The translations under genes and the position numbers were made by a program. From JAZKFT01 sp040386335 (GTDB lineage Bacteria > Bacteroidota > Bacteroidia > Chitinophagales > Chitinophagaceae): DNA of 64,000 nucleotides. A model generated the notes under the pieces. That model did not search any database. It saw only the letters and a program-made list of their open reading frames with translations, and was not told where the DNA came from. Location of the stretch: positions 54,970 through 118,969 of the forward strand of contig JAZKFT010000024.1 in NCBI GenBank assembly GCA_040386335.1. Direction: 5' to 3'. This document shows, piece after piece, positions 28,065 to 37,307 of this stretch (the stretch's first letter is position 1; every line of letters begins with the position of its first letter).

Positions 28065-29111
28065 TTGAGTATGAGCACTATTAAGAGAGCAACCATTTAT
28101 GATATTGCCGCAGTATTAAACAAGACACCTGCGACGGTTTCCAGGGCTCTTAATAACAACAGCCGGATTAGTGAGAAAACTAAAAAGCTGGTGGCCGACA
28201 TGGCCAAAAAGATGAACTACCAACCCAATACGGTTGCCTATAATCTAAGAACCGGAGGTTCAAAGTCCATTGGGATCATAGTACCTGATATCACGATCAA
28301 TTTTTTTGCAAAAGTTATTGCCGGCATTGAGGAAGTGGCTAGCGAAAAGAAATATACCACCATCATCTGTCAGTCGAAAGAGCAATTGGCCACAGAAGAA
28401 GAGGCTGTATCAGCACTTATTAACCAACACGTTGCCTGTATTATGATTTCGATAGCAACCGGAACGGCCCAGGGTAATTATAGCGAACATTTAAAAAAAG
28501 CCATCAGTCACAATATCAAGGTGGTGCAATTCGACAGAACTTTCGATGGTTTGAAAACCGACCGGGTAATTAATGAGGTTGAAAAGGTAACTGAGAAGAT
28601 CATTGAACATTTCGTTGACCAGGGGTATAAAAATATAGCATTCTTAGCTGGTCCGCAGGATCTGGATATTTTTAGAAACCGGAAAGCGGCATTCGAGAAA
28701 TGTATTCAGAAATTTAAACTTCCAAATCCTAAGCAAAACATTGCAACCTACGAGCTTACCCGTGAGTCTGCCCGCACAGCAGCAAGAAAATTATTATCAC
28801 AAAAAAAACGTCCGGATGCCATTCTTGCGTCAACCGATATGGGAGCGCTGGGCGTTTGGGATGTAGCCAAGGAGATGGAACTGCATATTCCCAACCAAAT
28901 CGCCATGTGTGGCTTTTCCAATGATTTTTATACCCAGCTGGTTTCACCTAACATCAGCAGCGTTAATCAAATGAGTTTGGAAATGGGCCGGGCGGCGGCA
29001 AATATTTTTTTTGACTCGCTGAACGATGCCAATCAGAAGACGAAAAAACCGCGTACCGTTATCCTGGAATCCGAAGTAATTGTCCGGGCATCAACTTTGC
29101 GTCATCCTTAA
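28065..29111 (+). CDS. LacI-family transcriptional regulator (intact headpiece)
   Basis: 348 residues; ATGs at 28071 and nearby are also possible starts. Headpiece helix-turn-helix at about 10-29 (TIYDIAAVLNKTPATVSRAL), hinge region to about 60, sensor domain from about 66 (KSIGIIVPDITINFFAKVIA, DAILASTDMGALGVWDVAKE, MCGFSNDFY). It is followed by a close paralogue at 29611 and lies between the transport core and the xylanolytic enzymes, so it probably adjusts this locus. The palindrome of locus A was not found near it, and its recognition helix residues differ from the locus A repressor (TPATVSRALNNN against SAATVSRALKNN). Ligand unknown. Confidence 0.9.
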   Translation: MSMSTIKRATIYDIAAVLNKTPATVSRALNNNSRISEKTKKLVADMAKKMNYQPNTVAYNLRTGGSKSIGIIVPDITINFFAKVIAGIEEVASEKKYTTIICQSKEQLATEEEAVSALINQHVACIMISIATGTAQGNYSEHLKKAISHNIKVVQFDRTFDGLKTDRVINEVEKVTEKIIEHFVDQGYKNIAFLAGPQDLDIFRNRKAAFEKCIQKFKLPNPKQNIATYELTRESARTAARKLLSQKKRPDAILASTDMGALGVWDVAKEMELHIPNQIAMCGFSNDFYTQLVSPNISSVNQMSLEMGRAAANIFFDSLNDANQKTKKPRTVILESEVIVRASTLRHP

Positions 29112-29203
29112 ATATTTATTGCAGCTGGCGTAATGTCAGGAGCAGATGATGTTCCCGACAGCCAACCTGTGTCCGGCTCATCCACATTTCTCAAAGGTCT
29201 CAA

Positions 29204-29387
29204 TCAGGAACATTTGTGTGGTTTAAAATCAAACTCCGGACGCCGGTATATCTACAATTTTACCCGTAATTTTTAAATTAATTGAGCAATCCGGGCTTTT
29301 TTGGTTAGCGATTTTGAAACATCCTGGTATGTTTAACGGCCAGGCAGGCTTAAAAACGGATGTATTCAGAAACATTTGTCTGATTTA
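29204..29387. repeat. Two 22-bp direct repeats between the LacI paralogues
   Basis: Copies at 29204-29225 and 29366-29387 share 19 of 22 positions (core TCAGRAACATTTGTSTGRTT). Each is also a loose palindrome (CAGA...TCTG around ACATTTGT in the second). They are 162 bp apart in the 499-bp gap between the two LacI-type genes and could be regulator sites. I see no gene in 29112-29610. Confidence 0.4.
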
Positions 29388-29610
29388 CGCAGTAAAAATG
29401 TTTAGAGGGTTTCTGAGCGATGGGTATAGGGCTTTTTTGATATTACATTAGCTAACACAAAATTTGAAGGGTTCAATTTATTGCCAAACAACACCACTCT
29501 TCAAACTGCCTGGATTGCTGCCCAATGACGAAGTCCTTTTTTACATATAAGGTTGTTGGTCATGAAATCCCGGCGCCCGATTGCAATTTTTCATACTTAA
29601 ATTATAGCCA

Positions 29611-30684
29611 GTGATTTTCGAAACCAAGTTCCGTGGCTCAACCCGCCAATTACAGGATGACTCTAAGTTATTTACCGGACATCCTTCTATTGTAACAGCA
29701 AGGGTTAGCACTGCACGAACCGTCAGTAAGATTGCCAGGAATGGCCAGGCGACTAAAGTGGAAACAGCGGTTCGACCGAATCAAAAAGAGGGAGCGGGGT
29801 ATGCCAACGGGTTCATACAAGAAAGTGGCGGTAATAAGGTGATAGGTATCGTTGTGCCACAAATCACCAATAATTTTTTCGCCGGGGTAATCGCTGGTGT
29901 CGAGGAAATGGCCGGTAAGGAAAAATACACGACGATCATTTGTCAATCAGGCGAACACATAGACAAAGAGAAAGCGGCTGTAAAAATGCTCATTGATCAA
30001 AATGTAAGTTGTATCATCATCTCACTTTCTGCAGAAACGGCAGCCACCCGTAAAACCAGTCATTTAAAAAAAGCAATTAGTCACAACATTAAAGTCATCC
30101 AGTTTGACAGGGTCGATGAAAGCCTTGAGACAGATTGTGTGGTGAATGAAGTAGATAACGTTACGGCATCCATTGTGGGGCACCTCGTAAAAGAAGGGTA
30201 TAAAAAAATTGCCTGCCTGGCAGGACCACAAGAGATCGATATATTCAGGCAACGGAAAGAAGCCTTCGAAAAATATATGACAAAGAGGGGCGTGTCTTTG
30301 ACTAACCGGCCTATTGCGTTTTACGATTTAACCCGCGAATCGGCAAAGGACGCCGCAACCAGATTGCTTTCACTACGGGACAGGCCGGATGCGATAGTAG
30401 CAGCGACAGACCTTGGCGCTTTGGGCGTTTGGGATGTAGCCAACGACCTGGGATTGGAAATGCCGGCTGATCTTGGGCTCTGTGGCTTTTCCAATGAATA
30501 TTATACTGAACTTGTTTCGCCTAACATAACAAGTGCTGATCAACTGAGTTTTGAAATGGGCCGGGAAGCTGCCACCATTTTCTTTGACTCGATCAGTGAT
30601 GGTGGAAACAAGCAACAAAAACCGCGAACCATCACCCTTCACCCAAAACTTATTGTAAGGGCTTCCTCCAGGAGGCTGCTGTAG
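29611..30684 (+). CDS. LacI-type sensor protein with eroded DNA-binding headpiece
   Basis: 357 residues from a GTG; no in-frame ATG occurs before about residue 104, so the start is uncertain. From about residue 75 (NKVIGIVVPQITNNFFAGVI) it is a full LacI sensor domain and a clear paralogue of the preceding gene (shared YTTIICQS, KKAISHNIKV, LTRESA, ALGVWDVA, LVSPNI, IVRASS). The first 74 residues do not form a LacI headpiece: IYDIA and the NYxPNxxA hinge are gone and only ARTVSKIARNG (35-45) recalls the recognition helix. Either it has become a sugar-binding protein without DNA binding, perhaps a mixed dimer partner, or it is an early pseudogene. The intact 280-residue sensor favours the first. 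Confidence 0.75.
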   Translation: MIFETKFRGSTRQLQDDSKLFTGHPSIVTARVSTARTVSKIARNGQATKVETAVRPNQKEGAGYANGFIQESGGNKVIGIVVPQITNNFFAGVIAGVEEMAGKEKYTTIICQSGEHIDKEKAAVKMLIDQNVSCIIISLSAETAATRKTSHLKKAISHNIKVIQFDRVDESLETDCVVNEVDNVTASIVGHLVKEGYKKIACLAGPQEIDIFRQRKEAFEKYMTKRGVSLTNRPIAFYDLTRESAKDAATRLLSLRDRPDAIVAATDLGALGVWDVANDLGLEMPADLGLCGFSNEYYTELVSPNITSADQLSFEMGREAATIFFDSISDGGNKQQKPRTITLHPKLIVRASSRRLL

Positions 30685-30870
30685 CATTAGTAAAAGCGTT
30701 GTGGCTTTTAGCCGGTTGTTAATCCTATAACCTTCCGGGATAACTGCTACAACCATCAAAGCACCCTGGTTGGTTTAAAAAACTGACTGTTGCCTGAAAC
30801 CATATTAGACGAATGCCTGATATCCAGATGTTATTAATGCGCCGCAGAAGATTGTTGCTATTAACTTTTT

Positions 30871-30923
30871 AGTGTCCGCATGAGCTGCCTTTTGTGAGGC
30901 AGTTATTGCGGACACTGTTTTTT
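30871..30923 (+). terminator. Rho-independent terminator after the LacI-type pair
   Basis: Outer arms AGTGTCCGCA (30871-30880) and TGCGGACACT (30907-30916), inner arms CTGCCT (30885-30890) and AGGCAG (30897-30902), followed by GTTTTTT. It closes the regulator transcript 186 bp after the stop. The gap to the GH8 gene (to 31029) contains no other gene. Confidence 0.8.
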
Positions 30924-31029
30924 ATGTCGTGTGTGCTAATTCAAAACGTATAAATGCCAGCGGTATGATTTGCTGGTAGCGGCCATGGTTAGTTTAGCCG
31001 CCAAGGAAATAATGGTTCCAAAAATCTGT

Positions 31030-32295
31030 ATGTCAATGAAAAGAAAATTGGGTTTGATATGTGTTGTCGCTGCCTTACCGATCTTTTTGAAAGCGCAGGT
31101 AGCGCAAAATGCTATTACTGAACCGCAAAAAAATAAGTCGGCCACGCAAGCAAGCTTATTTAAAGAAGCAGGATATAGCCAGCAGGCTATTGACGATAAG
31201 GTAACCAAGGCCTACTATGACATTTTCGAAGGACCTGGCCGTGTGTATTTTGAGGTAGGAGATTCGATGGGGTATGTATCGGATATCAAAAACAAGGATG
31301 CGCGGACTGAGGGACTTTCCTATGGGATGATGATCGCTGTGCAACTCAGCAAAAAAGATGTTTTTGACCGTGTCTGGCGCTGGTCTAAAAAATACCTGCA
31401 GCACCAGGACGGACCCCGCAAGGGTTACTTTGCCTGGAGCATCAACCCCCAGACGATGAAGAAAAATTCAGAAGGTTCCGCTTCGGATGGAGAGTTGTAT
31501 TACGTCACCAGTTTGCTGTTTGCTGCCAACCGTTGGGGGAACAATACCGGCATACATTATTACAACGAGGCACGTTTTATTTTAGATGAAATGTGGAAAA
31601 AGGACGGTACAGGAAATGTGTTCAACCTGATCAATACCGAACATAAGCAAATCACCTTTGTACCCGAGGGGGGCAATTACAATTGGACTGATCCTTCTTA
31701 TCACCTGCCAGCTTTTTACGAAGTATGGGCCATGTATGCCAAAGACGGCCACGAACAATTCTATAAAGATTGTGCTGATACCTCCCGGGTATTTTTACAC
31801 CGCGCATGCGATCCGGTAACAGGTCTTAACTACGATTATGCAGAATTCAGCGGGGCATCGCACCCGGCGAGGTGGATGCCCGCCGGCTTTCGTTACGATT
31901 CCTGGCGTGTGCCCATGAACATCAGTATGGATTACGTCTGGTTTGGTAAGGATAAGGCCTGGCAAGAGGCCTATGCAAAAAAGTTCCAGGGCTTTTTAAG
32001 GTCAGAAGGAATGGATGTGTATGAGGATCAGTTCAATGTGGATGGTTCCCGCCCGGAAATTATTCTCCAGGCAGGTCCGGTAAAAAAGCTCCGACATTCC
32101 CTGGGCCTGGTATCCACGGCGGCCACAGCTTCCCGCATTAATAAGGAACCCAATAGCATCGACTTTGTACATGCGTTGTGGAATGCCAGATTAGAACCTT
32201 ATGACGATGGCTATTTTGATCCTTATTACGATGGATTGCTGTACTTATTCAGCCTGATGCACCTGAGTGGCAAATACCAGATCATAAAGCCTTAA
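31030..32295 (+). CDS. GH8 oligoxylanase / xylanase (Rex type)
   Basis: 421 residues from ATG 31030 (31036 also possible); the frame extends to 30970 but only these starts give the signal peptide (KRKLGLICVVAALPIFLKAQ). GH8 (alpha/alpha)6 barrel: acid Glu94 in ARTEGLSYGMM, conserved Asp153 in SASDGELYY. The block YFEVGDSMGYVSDIKNKDA and the WRWSKKYLQH motif are those of xylan-acting GH8 enzymes, which include the reducing-end xylose-releasing exo-oligoxylanase. Neighbouring esterases and GH43 support xylan as substrate. Whether it acts as exo-oligoxylanase or endo-xylanase cannot be decided from motifs. Starts a run of five rightward genes to 37817. Confidence 0.92.
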   Translation: MSMKRKLGLICVVAALPIFLKAQVAQNAITEPQKNKSATQASLFKEAGYSQQAIDDKVTKAYYDIFEGPGRVYFEVGDSMGYVSDIKNKDARTEGLSYGMMIAVQLSKKDVFDRVWRWSKKYLQHQDGPRKGYFAWSINPQTMKKNSEGSASDGELYYVTSLLFAANRWGNNTGIHYYNEARFILDEMWKKDGTGNVFNLINTEHKQITFVPEGGNYNWTDPSYHLPAFYEVWAMYAKDGHEQFYKDCADTSRVFLHRACDPVTGLNYDYAEFSGASHPARWMPAGFRYDSWRVPMNISMDYVWFGKDKAWQEAYAKKFQGFLRSEGMDVYEDQFNVDGSRPEIILQAGPVKKLRHSLGLVSTAATASRINKEPNSIDFVHALWNARLEPYDDGYFDPYYDGLLYLFSLMHLSGKYQIIKP

Positions 32296-32341
32296 GGCCG
32301 GGAAAACGAAGCAAATAATTATTTAAACAGTTACAACCTAT

Positions 32342-34390
32342 ATGACAAGGATCGCTTTTTGCCTCGCATTGTTTTCAAATATAGCCTTGGCCGGTATTGC
32401 TCAGAATGTGGTAAAGCAGGCACCGGCCGGGTTTGACGCAGCACGTTCCAATATTGCCCACGGAAGCATTGATACAATTACCTACGAATCAAAAACCGTC
32501 GGCACTAACCGAAGGGCGCTTGTCTATACGCCCCCGGGATTTGAAAAAAGCAAAAAATACCCCGTATTGTACCTGCTGCATGGTATCGGTGGCGATGAGA
32601 AAGAATGGCTTAATGGGGGCCACCCACAGGTAGTGCTGGACAACCTGTATGCGGATAAAAAAGCGACACCAATGATCGTGGTGATGCCAAATGGCCGGGC
32701 AATGAAAGATGACCGGGCAACCGGCAACGTAATGGCACCGGACAAAGTGCAGGCTTTTGGCAATTTTGAGCCGGATTTATTGACAGACCTCATCCCTTAT
32801 ATTGAAAAATACTTTCCTGCCAAAACCGATCGTGAAAGCAGGGCTGTTGCGGGTTTGTCGATGGGTGGTGGCCAATCACTCAATTTTGGATTGGGCAACC
32901 TGGATAAATTTGCCTGGGTGGGTGGTTTTTCTTCAGCACCAAATACCAAAATGCCGGCACAATTGGTGCCTGACCCCGACCAGGCCCGAGACAAATTGAA
33001 ACTGCTTTTTATTTCCTGTGGCGCCAGCGATGGGCTGATCAGCTTTAGCAAGAGAACCCACGCTTATCTTGCTGAGAAAAATGTGCCTCATATCTATTAT
33101 ATTGAGCCGGGCTTCCACGATTTTAAGGTTTGGAAAAATGGCTTATATATGTTCTCGCAACTCATTTTCAAACCGGTGGATGTGGCTAGTTTTCCGGAGT
33201 ACTTAAAAATGTCGGTGGAGCCTGCAGTGAATACGACCGGCTTTGGGGGCCAGGGTGGACGCGGACAGGCTTTGCCGCCAGGCAATAATGATTATAAGAC
33301 GACCATTACCACGCAACCGGGTAAGCAATACCCCCAGGTGAACTCAGAGGGTAGGGTGCGCGTAAGTGTTACCGCACCCGGAGCCAGGCTGGTGCAGCTG
33401 GACATTGGCGCAAAAAAATATGATCTCGTTAAAGACACCGCCGGCGTTTGGACGGGCGAATCAGCTCCCCAGGATGAAGGGTTCCATTACTACCAGCTGA
33501 ATGTGGACGGCGCCTCGGTGCCTGATCCGGGAAGCCTCTACTACTACGGTGCCAGCAGGTGGGGTAGCGGTATTGAAGTGCCGGCCAAAGACCAGGAAAA
33601 ATATGCCCTTCGCGATGTTCCGCATGGACAGTTGGTGAAGCAACATTATTTCTCAAAAGCCAGCAACAAAATACGGCCCGTTTTTATTTACACACCACCG
33701 GGCTACGAAAAGGAGACTTCTAAAAAATATCCTGTTTTATACCTGCAGCATGGGATGGGTGAAAACGAAACCGGATGGGGCAACCAGGGATTTGCCAACC
33801 TGATTATGGACAACCTGATTGCAGACGGAAAGTCATTGCCATTTATCATTGTAATGGAAAACAGCAGTATCAACATGGCCAACTTTAGAAGGCCGGCGGC
33901 TCCTGCGCAGGGCAGTGATACCACAAGGAATGCAGCAAATCGTCAGCCTGGCGGGCCGGGATCAGGGGTGAATTTTGCCGCCGAATTTGAGCAGGTATTG
34001 TTTAATGATCTTGTGCCATATATAGAAACGAATTACAGGGTACGGGCCGACCCTACTCACAGGGCAATGGCGGGCTTATCAATGGGCGGTATGCAAACCC
34101 GTTCTCTAGTAATCAGCAATCCTGAAAAATTTGCATATGTCGGCATGTTTAGCAGCGGCACTTTTGTTCCAACTGAAATCAAAGACTTTGAGGCTTTTAA
34201 AAAGAAAGGCAAACTCGTATTTATGAGTTTTGGAGGCAAGGAGGGCGGTGCTGCCAGGATTCCTGCGGCTGCAGAAGCGTGGAACAAGGCAGGTATTAAA
34301 GCTGTATCCTATGTGTCGCCGGAAACAGGGCATGAATGGCAGTCATGGCGGCGCAGCTTGTATGAGTTTGCTCCATTGCTGTTCAGGTAA
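32342..34390 (+). CDS. Double-domain CE1 esterase (feruloyl/acetyl xylan esterase fusion)
   Basis: 682 residues. Signal peptide (about 1-21, GIAQ), first CE1 alpha/beta hydrolase domain (about 40-280; GLSMGG with Ser173, Asp230 in GASDG, His259 in GFHDF), a Gly-rich linker (298-312), an E-set/CBM48-like domain (about 325-420; FHYYQLNVDG) and a second CE1 domain (about 425-682; GLSMGG with Ser580, His664 in TGHEW). At the acid position the second domain has Glu634 (GGKEGG) where the first has Asp230. The enzyme can remove two kinds of ester decorations, for example acetyl and feruloyl, with one polypeptide. It is 46 bp after the GH8 gene. Which domain cuts which ester is unknown. Confidence 0.9.
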   Translation: MTRIAFCLALFSNIALAGIAQNVVKQAPAGFDAARSNIAHGSIDTITYESKTVGTNRRALVYTPPGFEKSKKYPVLYLLHGIGGDEKEWLNGGHPQVVLDNLYADKKATPMIVVMPNGRAMKDDRATGNVMAPDKVQAFGNFEPDLLTDLIPYIEKYFPAKTDRESRAVAGLSMGGGQSLNFGLGNLDKFAWVGGFSSAPNTKMPAQLVPDPDQARDKLKLLFISCGASDGLISFSKRTHAYLAEKNVPHIYYIEPGFHDFKVWKNGLYMFSQLIFKPVDVASFPEYLKMSVEPAVNTTGFGGQGGRGQALPPGNNDYKTTITTQPGKQYPQVNSEGRVRVSVTAPGARLVQLDIGAKKYDLVKDTAGVWTGESAPQDEGFHYYQLNVDGASVPDPGSLYYYGASRWGSGIEVPAKDQEKYALRDVPHGQLVKQHYFSKASNKIRPVFIYTPPGYEKETSKKYPVLYLQHGMGENETGWGNQGFANLIMDNLIADGKSLPFIIVMENSSINMANFRRPAAPAQGSDTTRNAANRQPGGPGSGVNFAAEFEQVLFNDLVPYIETNYRVRADPTHRAMAGLSMGGMQTRSLVISNPEKFAYVGMFSSGTFVPTEIKDFEAFKKKGKLVFMSFGGKEGGAARIPAAAEAWNKAGIKAVSYVSPETGHEWQSWRRSLYEFAPLLFR

Positions 34391-34488
34391 TTTTCTGGTT
34401 CCCAACGTTCAAGTTTATCGCGGTCATGTAACCGGTACTTTTGATGTCGACCTTGAGAAACAATCATTTTAATAAAGAATAAAACTAT

Positions 34489-35319
34489 ATGAAACTTAGA
34501 TTACTGGCCGCTTCTGTGTTTGTTATGTGCTACGTTGTAGGTCATTCGCAGGATCCGGATTTCCATATTTACTTAAGCCTGGGTCAGTCGAATATGGAGG
34601 GCGCCGCAAGGTTTCAGCCACAGGATACGGTAGGTGTCAGCAAACGTTTCCAGGTGCTGGAGGCAGTGGATTGCCCGAATCTTGGCCGCGTTAAAGGTCA
34701 ATGGTACACTGCATTACCGCCGCTTTGCCGTTGCCGGACCGGCCTCGGACCAACCGATTATTTTGGCCGTACGATGGTGCAAAATCTGCCGGAAAATATT
34801 AAGGTAGGCGTAGTGAATGTTGCCATTGGAGGTTGCAAAATCGAACTGTTTGATAAGGATAATTTTAGTTCATATGTTTCAACGGCGCCCGGCTGGCTGA
34901 AAAATATGGTAAAGGAATACGACGGAAATCCATATCAACGCCTGGTGGAAATGGCAAAGCTGGCTCAAAAAGCGGGTGTGATCAAGGGCATATTACTGCA
35001 CCAGGGTGAATCCAATACCGGCGATACCCTTTGGCCGGCCAAGGTGAAAGGCGTTTATGATAATTTATTAAAAGATCTTGGCCTCGAAGCCGGCTCCGTG
35101 CCGCTACTGGCTGGGGAGATGGTGCCCGCAGACCAAAAAGGTGCATGTGCCAGCATGAACAAAATCATCGCAACACTGCCGCAGGTAATTTCAAAAGCAT
35201 TTGTAATACCTTCAGCAGGATGCGAGGGCGTCGCAGACCATTTGCATTTTAGCCCGGCCGGCTACCGCGAACTGGGCAGGCGCTATGCTGCAAAAATGCT
35301 GGCGATAGAAGGTTATTAA
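34489..35319 (+). CDS. CE6-like SGNH acetyl(xylan) esterase
   Basis: 276 residues with a signal peptide (about 1-20, GHSQ). SGNH/sialate O-acetylesterase-type fold: nucleophile Ser34 in SLGQSNMEG, block with IGGCKIELF, the HQGESNTGD motif, and the C-terminal DHLHFSPAGY block with catalytic His253 preceded by Asp. This motif order fits carbohydrate esterase family 6, whose members deacetylate xylan. Gene order (GH8, CE1-CE1, this gene, GH43) supports action on acetylated xylo-oligosaccharides. Periplasmic by its leader. Confidence 0.87.
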   Translation: MKLRLLAASVFVMCYVVGHSQDPDFHIYLSLGQSNMEGAARFQPQDTVGVSKRFQVLEAVDCPNLGRVKGQWYTALPPLCRCRTGLGPTDYFGRTMVQNLPENIKVGVVNVAIGGCKIELFDKDNFSSYVSTAPGWLKNMVKEYDGNPYQRLVEMAKLAQKAGVIKGILLHQGESNTGDTLWPAKVKGVYDNLLKDLGLEAGSVPLLAGEMVPADQKGACASMNKIIATLPQVISKAFVIPSAGCEGVADHLHFSPAGYRELGRRYAAKMLAIEGY

Positions 35320-35364
35320 TAGCAATTACTTATAATTTTTAAAAAAGAAAAGAACACTTACAAA

Positions 35365-37152
35365 ATGGTGAAAAAACAACTTTATTCAATTCGGTTGATG
35401 ATACTACTGGTAGCCGGAATATCAGGATCAGCAATGGTTGCCAGCGGGCAAAAAAAGGGGAAAAATAAGGGAGAAGATCTGGCAACTGCAACACCCGTTT
35501 TTTCCCAATTCAGTTATAAAGGCAATGACAAGGTGTATAACGATAATCCTTTAAAGCCAGGCGAGTTTTATACACCCATACTGCAGGGTTGCTACCCCGA
35601 TCCCAGCGTGGTGCGGCGGGGGGATGATTATTTTCTTGTCAACTCGTCCTTCTCCATGTTTCCGGGCGTGCCCATTTTCCACTCGACCGACCTGGTGAAC
35701 TGGAAGCAGATCGGGCATGTGCTCGACAGGCCGTCACAGTTGAAAGTGGAAAAGGCAGGTGTGTCGGCGGGTATTTATGCACCCTGTATCAAGTACAATA
35801 AAACCAATGAAACTTTCTACATGATTACCACCCAAATTGCCAGTGGCATTGGTAATATGGTGGTGAAAACGAAAGACCCGTTCAAAGGCTGGGGCGAGGT
35901 AATTAAATTGAAATTTGACGGCATCGACCCCTCCATGTTTTTTGATGATGATGGAAAGGCCTATGTGGTTCACAACGATGCGCCCGACAGGGGCAAAGAA
36001 TTGTATAACGGGCACCGGGTCATTAAAATATGGGAATATGATTTGCAGACCGACCAGATCATACCCGGAAGCGATAAAATCATAGTAGATGGCGGTGTGG
36101 ACATTAGCCAAAAGCCAATTTGGATAGAAGGGCCACATATCTACAAAAAAAACGGTAAGTATTACCTGATGTGTGCAGAAGGCGGAACAGGCGGCTGGCA
36201 TAGTGAGGTGATTTTTATGGCGGATAGTCCCAAAGGCCCGTTCATTCCCGCACCCAGCAATCCCATTCTTACACAAAGGCATTTTCCTGCCGACAGGAAA
36301 AACAAAATTGACTGGACAGGGCACGCCGATTTGGTAGAAGGGAAAGATGGAAAATATTATGCTGTGTTCCTCGGTATCCGGCCCAACGCAAAGGATCGCG
36401 TAAACACCGGGCGGGAAACATTTCTGCTGCCGGTAGATTGGAGTGGCACTTATCCTGTATTTGAAAATGGTTTGATTCCTATGAAACCCAAGTCGAAAGT
36501 GCCGATAGGTGTCACCAACCAAACCGGGCAGAATGGCTACTTTCCAAATGGCAATTTCGAATTTGCTGATAATTTTACTGCCGCCAATCTTGATTACCGA
36601 TGGATTGCCATGAGGGGTACACGTGATTCTTTTGTTATAAAACATTCAGGTGGAGGTGTGAGCATCAAACCTTTTCAAACAAATATTAAAGCACAGGCGC
36701 CGGTTGCTGCTTTATTCCACCGGCAACAGCATTCCAGCTTTGAGGCGGCGATAACCCTTAAGTATCTTCCGGGGTCGGAAAAAGACCTTGCCGGTATCAC
36801 CTGTTACCAGGGCGAATCATTCAATTATGTATTCGGAGTTACCAAAAAGGAAAATGATTATTATTTGATTTTGGCGAAAACTTCTAGAGCGGCTGGTCCG
36901 CCACGCCAGGGCGTCCCTGCGCAAACAACTATCATAGCCAGTACAAAAATTGATATCACAAAACCACTTAGGTTACAGGTATCTGCGTCGCAGGATGATG
37001 CATACAGTTTCAATTATTCGACCGATGGCGTTTCGTTTCAAAACCTGGGCGGGCCGGTATCGGGAGACATTCTATCCACGAACGTGGCAGGAGGATTTAC
37101 AGGAGCTTTGGTTGGTTTATACGCCACATCAGGTAATGATATTCAGCCGTAA
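35365..37152 (+). CDS. GH43 beta-xylosidase / arabinofuranosidase with C-terminal beta-sandwich
   Basis: 595 residues. Signal peptide to about 29 (VASGQ). Five-bladed GH43 propeller from about 68 to 390: base Asp79 in CYPDPSV, pKa modulator Asp188 in GIDPSMFFDDDG, acid Glu255 in IWIEGPHIY. A C-terminal concanavalin-like domain (about 395-595; FEFADNF, LKYLPGSEKDLAGITCY, FNYSTDGVSF, GFTGALVGLYATS) is the accessory sandwich found in beta-xylosidases of this family. The protein ends right after YATSGNDIQP, where relatives usually continue with a further strand, so a short C-terminal loss is possible. It would release xylose or arabinose from the oligosaccharides made by the GH8 enzyme. Confidence 0.92.
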   Translation: MVKKQLYSIRLMILLVAGISGSAMVASGQKKGKNKGEDLATATPVFSQFSYKGNDKVYNDNPLKPGEFYTPILQGCYPDPSVVRRGDDYFLVNSSFSMFPGVPIFHSTDLVNWKQIGHVLDRPSQLKVEKAGVSAGIYAPCIKYNKTNETFYMITTQIASGIGNMVVKTKDPFKGWGEVIKLKFDGIDPSMFFDDDGKAYVVHNDAPDRGKELYNGHRVIKIWEYDLQTDQIIPGSDKIIVDGGVDISQKPIWIEGPHIYKKNGKYYLMCAEGGTGGWHSEVIFMADSPKGPFIPAPSNPILTQRHFPADRKNKIDWTGHADLVEGKDGKYYAVFLGIRPNAKDRVNTGRETFLLPVDWSGTYPVFENGLIPMKPKSKVPIGVTNQTGQNGYFPNGNFEFADNFTAANLDYRWIAMRGTRDSFVIKHSGGGVSIKPFQTNIKAQAPVAALFHRQQHSSFEAAITLKYLPGSEKDLAGITCYQGESFNYVFGVTKKENDYYLILAKTSRAAGPPRQGVPAQTTIIASTKIDITKPLRLQVSASQDDAYSFNYSTDGVSFQNLGGPVSGDILSTNVAGGFTGALVGLYATSGNDIQP

Positions 37153-37307
37153 GCATCACCTTTTACCTGGGTGGTGTTTATTTGCCGCCATGGAAACAAC
37201 CATGGATGATAAATTTACCTGTTTAACTTAAATTGCTGCAACTTTATCGCCCTTTAGCTTTTTTGGAAAAGCACTACTTATCTCTTAATATTAAAAACGA
37301 TCCCAAA

